The notes under the pieces were generated by a model, which saw nothing but the letters and a program-made list of their open reading frames with translations, searched no databases and was not told where the DNA came from. This document shows positions 6,401 through 9,108 of a DNA stretch of 9,108 bases, piece by piece; position 1 is the stretch's first letter, and the number at the start of each line of letters is the position of its first letter. The DNA comes from Acidiferrobacterales bacterium (lineage in GTDB: Bacteria > Pseudomonadota > Gammaproteobacteria > Acidiferrobacterales > Sulfurifustaceae): NCBI GenBank assembly GCA_919902095.1, contig CAKKQL010000150.1, forward strand, positions 3,131-12,238. Direction: 5' to 3'. A program made the translations under genes and the position numbers.

Positions 6401-9108
6401 ATCGCTGCCGTAGCTGCCGTCGAGGAGATCGCTGCCCTCGAGGCCGGTGAGGATGTTATCGCCGACGTTGCCGATGAGAACGTTATTGAGCATGTTGCCC
6501 GTGCCGTCGGTATTGTCGGTGCCGGTGAGCGTCAGGTTCTCGACGTTATCGGTCAGCGTGTAATCGATGGAAGACTTGGCCGTATCGACACCTTCGCCAG
6601 CGTTCTCGACCACGGCGTCGCCCGCGTTGTCGACGATGTACGTATCGTCGCCCGTGCCGCCGAGCAGTGTGTCGGCGCCCATACCACCGTCGAGCGTGTC
6701 GTTACCGGCCAAGCCGGCGAGCGTGTTGTCGGCGCCGTTGCCGGTGATGACGTTGTCTAGTTCGTTGCCGGTACCGTCCACGGCATCTGTGCCGGTGAGC
6801 GCGAGGTTTTCAAGGTTGGCGCCCAGGGTGTAGGTGAGATCCGTTTGCACGGTATCCGTACCCTGGTCAGCCAGTTCGGTCACGGTGTCGGCGAGGCTAT
6901 CTACGACGTAAGTGTCGTCGCCGATGCCGCCCGCCATGACATCGTCGCCCGCACCGCCGTCCAGGAGGTCGGTGCCGGCGGCGCCATAGAGCGTGTCGTT
7001 CCCGTCCAACCCGTACAGCGCGTTGTTGCCGCGGTTGCCGGAGATTGTGTTATCCAGACTGTTGCCGGTGCCGTTGTTCGAGGCCGTCCCGGCCAGGACG
7101 AGGTTTTCGACGTTGTCGGAGAGAGCATAACTCACACGCGCCTGCACCGTGTCCACGCCCTCGTCCGGCAGTTCAGTGACGATATCGGCTGCGTTGTCCG
7201 CAACGTACACGTCGTCGCCCGTACCGCCCGCCATGCTGTCGGTGCCGCTGCCGCCATTCAGCAGATCGTTCCCGGCCAAGCCGTCCAGCGTGTCGTCGCC
7301 GGCACCGCCGGAGAGGATGTCGCTACCCTCGGTGCCGGTCAGGGTATCGTTGTCGGCGGTCCCAATCTGCAAACGGGTAAGATCGAGCACGGAGCCGTCG
7401 GCGAACTGAATGTTGTCCAGTCGATGCGCATCGTTGTCTGTGCTGCCGAACCAGTTGGCGATGGACAATACGTCCTTGCCGTTGGCGTGCGCGAACACGA
7501 GCTTGTCGCCGTCCATATAGATGTCGAGGTCGCCCACCAGCACGTCCGATCCGAATAGAAGGGTATCGGTACCGCCGACGCCGTCGTTCTCGCCGAAGGC
7601 CTCGATGACGGTGTCCTTGCCGTCGCCGACGTTGAAGACGTAGGTATCGTTCCCCGCACCGCCGTAGAGGATGTCGTCGCCCACGCCGCCGATCAGGACA
7701 TCGTCGCCGTCACCGCCCAGCACGAGATCGTTTCCTGCACCGCCGTTTAAGGTGGCGCCGGGCTCCGTGCTCATGACAATATCGTTGGCGCTCGTGCCTA
7801 TACCATTAGTCACGAGGCTCGGGTAACCGTATTCGGTGAGCACGGCTTGCAGCGCGGGATCGGCTGCGACCTCGGGCAGCCAACCGCGCAACTGGCCGTA
7901 GCCGTCCCAGCCGACGCCGTTGAGGTTCGTCCCGGCGACATGCTGCATGTCGAGTAAATCGCGCAGGGCCTCGGTGGGGGCGGTATCGAAGCGCGCCTGG
8001 AAGTCGGCGGTGATGGCGGTGAAGTCGAGCATCACATTGCCACCGGCATCCACGGCGAGCTCGATGTCATTGAGATAGGGTTTGAGCCGTGTTTGCAGTA
8101 GCAGGCCGTCGTAGATGGACTCCCGCAGGGCGGCGTACGACTTGTTCAGAAAATCGATCTGGGTGCCGGAGAGGTTCACGAAGACCTGCCGGGGGCCGGT
8201 GTAGAGGTAGCCCGCGCTCCCGCCCGAAGTAGTATTAGCCACAAGGAACTGCTGCGCGCCCGTGCGCACACCCTGGGGTTCAATGTTGACGAAGGGGAGG
8301 CCGTTGAACTTTTCCAGCAGTGCAATTAAGGAAGTAACCGAGGCCTGTTGCGCCTTCAGGGCCTCGCGACGCTGGGTCTCTTGTGGATCGGGAAGGGTAA
8401 TGCCGTTTGAGCCGCCACCGGCGCCCGCGCCGAAGAGCACGGGCGCAAAGTCGGCGGCCGTGAGGCCGGGGATCAGATAGACAAGCTCGTAATTCTGGGC
8501 GGCGGCGAGGTCGATGCTGGTGGAGGCGCCGCTCGTCTGCGCCCATTGGGCAATGAGCTGATCCGCCAGAGCGAGTTGGCCGGCCTTGGTATCTGCCTGG
8601 GCGTAGGCCGTGACGGTGTTGGCGAGCGCGCCGGAGAGCGAGCTTGCTTCCCGAAGGTCACGCACCGCCCCCGAGCCCTGCATGTCGGGTAGCCCCGCGA
8701 CGCCGCTCGTGTCGAGGCGGTCGGTGAACTCGCGATAAAAGGGGTTGTCGGCGAGGTCGATGTCGGCAATGCCGCCGGTGACCTGGCCGAGTGTGCCTTC
8801 GCTGCCGTCGGCGTAGGTGAAGTGCCCGAGGTCGGCGATCTGATTGCCGTTGGAAAGTACGGTGGTGTTCTCGGTCTTGGCAACGTGGATGGCGGCGATG
8901 CCCTTTTCGGCTAGCGTAAAGAGTTCGTCGTTTTGAGAGATGCCGTCCTGGTTTAAGTCCTGCCAGACGCGCAGGTTATTAAAGTTGGCGTCGTTGGCAT
9001 CTACTCTGCCGTCGCCGTTCGTGTCCTGGTCGGCGAGTGCGGCGAAGCCGTCCTCGGCCTTGCCCCCGCCGCTTAAAGGCGTCGAATCACCGAACAATTC
9101 AGTACCGT
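1..9108 (-). CDS. Giant RTX repeat protein, internal fragment open at both ends
   Basis: Seen: one minus-strand frame reads through the whole window (last complete codon at plus positions 2-4, first at 9104-9106), about 3,035 codons. It is Gly/Asp/Asn/Thr-rich, and I noticed no cysteine codon. Order: two EF-hand-like loops, a mixed helical region, an RTX block (GGxGxDxLx nonapeptides), an HCBP-related domain, then about 2,400 residues of RTX blocks alternating with 24 'NVENLTLTG' modules, with a second HCBP-related domain near the C-terminal side. Family knowledge: such nonapeptides bind calcium and fold as a parallel beta-roll after export by a type I secretion system, usually directed by an uncleaved C-terminal signal, which here would lie left of the window. 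Inference: a secreted or cell-surface adhesin-like protein. No pore-forming, protease, lipase or acylation segment is visible, so 'toxin' is not supported. True start, stop and total length are unknown. Confidence is high for the RTX family and low for biological role. Confidence 0.96.
386..525 (-). repeat. 140-bp perfect direct repeat, copy 2
   Basis: Identical partner of 1004-1143. Identity stops sharply on both sides: plus-strand 385 is t against c at 1003, and 526 is t against c at 1144. In protein order it follows the second HCBP-related domain and leads through 'GGEGDDTYVIDN' into module 23. The two copies therefore bracket a 478-bp unique segment (526-1003). Confidence 0.95.
602..850 (-). 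other. Hemolysin-type calcium-binding-related domain, copy 2
   Basis: Begins at 'DTYYFGLGDGADTI' (DTYYF at 836-850) and contains 'GNDTVVFEAGINPADLALTRVGDDLVLANQNG' in pieces across about 700-800, then 'DRLTVQGWYTYG' and 'RIERFEFADGTVW' (FADGTVW at 602-622). It has the same landmarks as copy 1 (LV-x5-NGxD, GW[YF], FADG), but the sequence is clearly diverged, so this is not a recent duplicate of copy 1. It is followed by 'ITYGTEGDDVIHG' (about 536-574), which restarts the RTX pattern. Position in protein: window residues about 2753-2835. Confidence 0.82.
893..943 (-). other. Aromatic-rich insert in an RTX block
   Basis: Seventeen residues, GGAYWGEDWWSDANTYR, interrupt the nonapeptide pattern with three Trp and two Tyr in a protein otherwise poor in Trp. 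It is followed by 'GGAGDDLLRGTGRGDTYYFGLGDG'. From family knowledge, similar 'NTYRGGxGND...GTxxADTYxF' junctions precede HCBP-related domains in other RTX proteins, so this is probably a known variable loop rather than a new domain. It may form an exposed aromatic patch. Confidence 0.6.
1004..1143 (-). repeat. 140-bp perfect direct repeat, copy 1
   Basis: These 140 bases are identical to 386-525 with no mismatch seen by direct comparison; the offset is 618 bp (206 codons, in frame). They encode about 46 residues of uninterrupted RTX repeats: DQIYGLGGND, TLYGYDGND, LLDGGAGND, TLIGGYGVD and ALFGGEGDD. In protein order this copy precedes the aromatic insert and second HCBP-related domain. Identity at synonymous positions contrasts with the divergence of the surrounding modules and points to recent duplication or gene conversion. 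Confidence 0.95.
1910..2800 (-). repeat. Higher-order repeat unit B (modules 18-20)
   Basis: Second copy of the three-module unit, lying C-terminal to unit A in the protein. It carries 'TLSNSITGN', then 'ETADAVVEGLNAGTDTV' (antisense around 2360-2410), a five-nonapeptide RTX block including 'GGDGDDSLS', and 'NGGLDADTMQ'. Synonymous and some non-synonymous differences from unit A show that the duplication is not recent. The next block (modules 21-22) continues the pattern only partly: module 22 shares 'NTLNNVITGNSGANVLDGG' with module 19 at a 1053-bp offset (39 x 27). Confidence 0.8.
2801..3691 (-). repeat. Higher-order repeat unit A (modules 15-17)
   Basis: This unit of about 891 bp aligns with the next unit at a constant 891-bp offset (297 codons). 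Shared landmarks are the ENL boxes (3431, 3188 and 2810 against 2540, 2297 and 1919), 'ALSNSIAGN', 'ETADAVVEGLNAGTDTV', 'GEAGND' (antisense ggcttcgcctga at 3011 against 2120) and 'NGGLDADTM'. Similarity is strongest between about 2800 and 3400. The right edge is approximate, because one extra nonapeptide near 3600-3650 shifts the offset from 891 to 918. Confidence 0.8.
7388..7648 (-). other. Hemolysin-type calcium-binding-related domain, copy 1
   Basis: The segment opens with 'DTYVFNVGDGKDTV' (7634-7648 for DTYVF), continues through 'DKLVFAHANGKDVLSIANWF' (7448 to about 7507) and closes with 'RLDNIQFADGSVLDL' (FADGS at 7391-7405). The pattern [DK]LV-x5-NG-x-D-x-[LV]-x(3)-[NG]W[FY] followed by [IF]xFADG matches what I know of the HCBP-related family (Pfam PF06594), which sits between RTX blocks in large type I secreted proteins. 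Its exact role is not established. A second, diverged copy lies at the other end of the repeat array. Confidence 0.8.
7634..7762 (-). repeat. First RTX nonapeptide block
   Basis: Starting at 'GATLNGGAGND' (window residue about 450) there are about four consecutive nonapeptides: GGAGNDLVL, GGDGDDVLI, GGVGDDILY and GGAGNDTYV. All keep the G-G-x-G-[ND]-D-x-[LIV]-x calcium-binding pattern. This is the first beta-roll segment in protein order. It runs into the first HCBP-related domain through the usual 'DTYVFNVGDG' junction. Confidence 0.9.
7765..8880 (-). other. Non-repetitive region with 'LPDMQGSG' motif (within the giant CDS)
   Basis: About 370 residues without nonapeptides link the EF-hand-like pair to the first RTX block. 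Visible landmarks are 'NPFYREFTDRLD' near 8711-8746, 'LPDMQGSG' at 8669-8692 followed by 'VRDLREASSLS', an Ala/Gln/Leu-rich likely helical stretch (8525-8630), a Gly-rich turn near 8405-8430, a heptad-like 'ETQRREALKAQQ' helix (8348-8380), and 'FLNKSYAALRESIYDGLLLQTRLKPYL' split over 8075-8155. From recollection of the family, not a search, a similar segment precedes the repeats in other giant proteobacterial RTX proteins; no enzymatic function is known to me. It could be a capping or folding domain, or a ligand-binding domain. No catalytic motif is recognisable. Confidence 0.6.
8882..9031 (-). other. Paired EF-hand-like calcium loops (within the giant CDS)
   Basis: Two 12-residue loops with EF-hand or dockerin spacing are visible. 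Loop one, DTNGDGRVDAND (8990-9025), has acidic or Asn ligands at positions 1, 3, 5, 9 and 12, Gly at 6 and Val at 8. Loop two, DLNQDGISQNDE (8924-8959), has Asp1, Asn3, Asp5, Gly6 and Glu12. The linker carries 'NLRVWQ', followed by 'ELFTLAEKGIAAI'. Family knowledge: this D-x-N-x-D-G pair with 'LRVW' between the loops recurs in large proteobacterial RTX proteins and probably binds calcium. It is part of the same polypeptide, near window residues 28-75. Whether more of this domain lies upstream cannot be seen. Confidence 0.85.

Larger units (their letters stand above)
1004..7365 (-). repeat. Main array: RTX blocks alternating with 22 'NVENLTLTG' modules
   Basis: Consensus module: GGxGNDTYVVDN-xGDxVxEN-xxEGTDTVQ-SSITYTLxD-NVENLTLTG-xADINGTGN-xLNNVITGN-xGNNxLxGL, followed by a variable number of RTX nonapeptides. 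The 15-bp antisense ENL boxes start at 7100, 6803, 6533, 6263, 6020, 5753, 5483, 5213, 4970, 4673, 4430, 4187, 3971, 3728, 3431, 3188, 2810, 2540, 2297, 1919, 1595 and 1244 (modules 1-22). Intervals are 216-378 bp and nearly all are multiples of 27. Family knowledge: this module is common in giant bacterial calcium-binding RTX proteins. Inference: the part between RTX blocks also divides into 9-residue rungs, so the array may be one long beta-roll or solenoid. Deviant boxes include NVDNL (module 5), NIEIL (module 9), HVENL (module 11) and YVENL (module 18). Confidence 0.93.

Noticed and set aside
1..7200. CRISPR array or non-coding satellite suggested by regular repetition
   Set aside because: Repeats are diverged, contiguous and of period 27 bp within larger coding modules; there are no constant repeats with unique spacers, and variation keeps the reading frame.
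6845..7558. 237-codon plus-strand open frame crossing the end of the repeat array
   Set aside because: It covers the first HCBP-related domain and RTX repeats on the opposite strand. The minus-strand reading gives recognisable motifs (FADGS, GGAGDD) and the plus-strand reading gives none.
8030..8683. In-frame Met codons (8681-8683, 8030-8032) as possible translation starts
   Set aside because: The same frame continues upstream with EF-hand-like motifs to the right edge, so these are internal methionines. No ribosome binding site decides otherwise.
1..9108. Pore-forming RTX toxin, protease or lipase (HlyA/AprA-like)
   Set aside because: No hydrophobic pore helices, zinc-protease HExxH or lipase GxSxG context was recognised in the visible part. 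The extensive module array instead fits a giant adhesin-like or surface RTX protein, although regions outside the window could add an enzymatic domain.

Overview
The whole window lies inside one very large protein-coding gene on the minus strand. In the frame whose codons begin, on the plus-strand numbering, at positions equal to 2 modulo 3, my translation from 9106 down to 2 gives about 3,035 codons without a stop. No start codon, promoter, ribosome binding site, stop or terminator can be placed in the window, so the gene continues past both edges. The product is a giant RTX (hemolysin-type calcium-binding repeat) protein, most likely a type I secreted surface or adhesin-like protein. High GC content, many Gly/Asp nonapeptides and an EF-hand plus 'LPDMQGSG' region upstream of RTX repeats suggest a Gram-negative pseudomonadote, probably beta or gamma. 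That assignment is inference from family distribution, not from a marker gene.

Layout in protein order (right to left): (1) about 9025-8882, two EF-hand-like calcium loops; (2) about 8880-7765, a non-repetitive, partly helical region with the 'LPDMQGSGAVRDLREA' motif; (3) 7760-7634, a first short RTX block; (4) 7648-7391, a first hemolysin-type calcium-binding-related (HCBP-related) domain ending in the 'FADGS' motif; (5) 7365-1004, RTX blocks interleaved with 22 copies of a module centred on 'NVENLTLTG'; (6) about 943-602, an aromatic-rich insert and a second HCBP-related domain; (7) 565-1, more RTX repeats and modules 23 and 24, running off the left edge.

The most informative pattern is the spacing of the 24 'ENL' boxes. 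Of the 23 intervals, 21 are exact multiples of 27 bp (8 to 14 nonapeptides). One further interval is a single codon short of a multiple, and the other contains the second HCBP-related domain. The whole array therefore appears to be built, and to change, in steps of one 9-residue beta-roll rung. On top of this are higher-order repeats (offsets of 891, 999 and 1050 bp) and one perfect 140-bp direct duplication that brackets the second HCBP-related domain. I see no separate novel system such as a defence island, CRISPR array, mobile element or RNA gene. The interest is in the architecture and repeat evolution of this protein.
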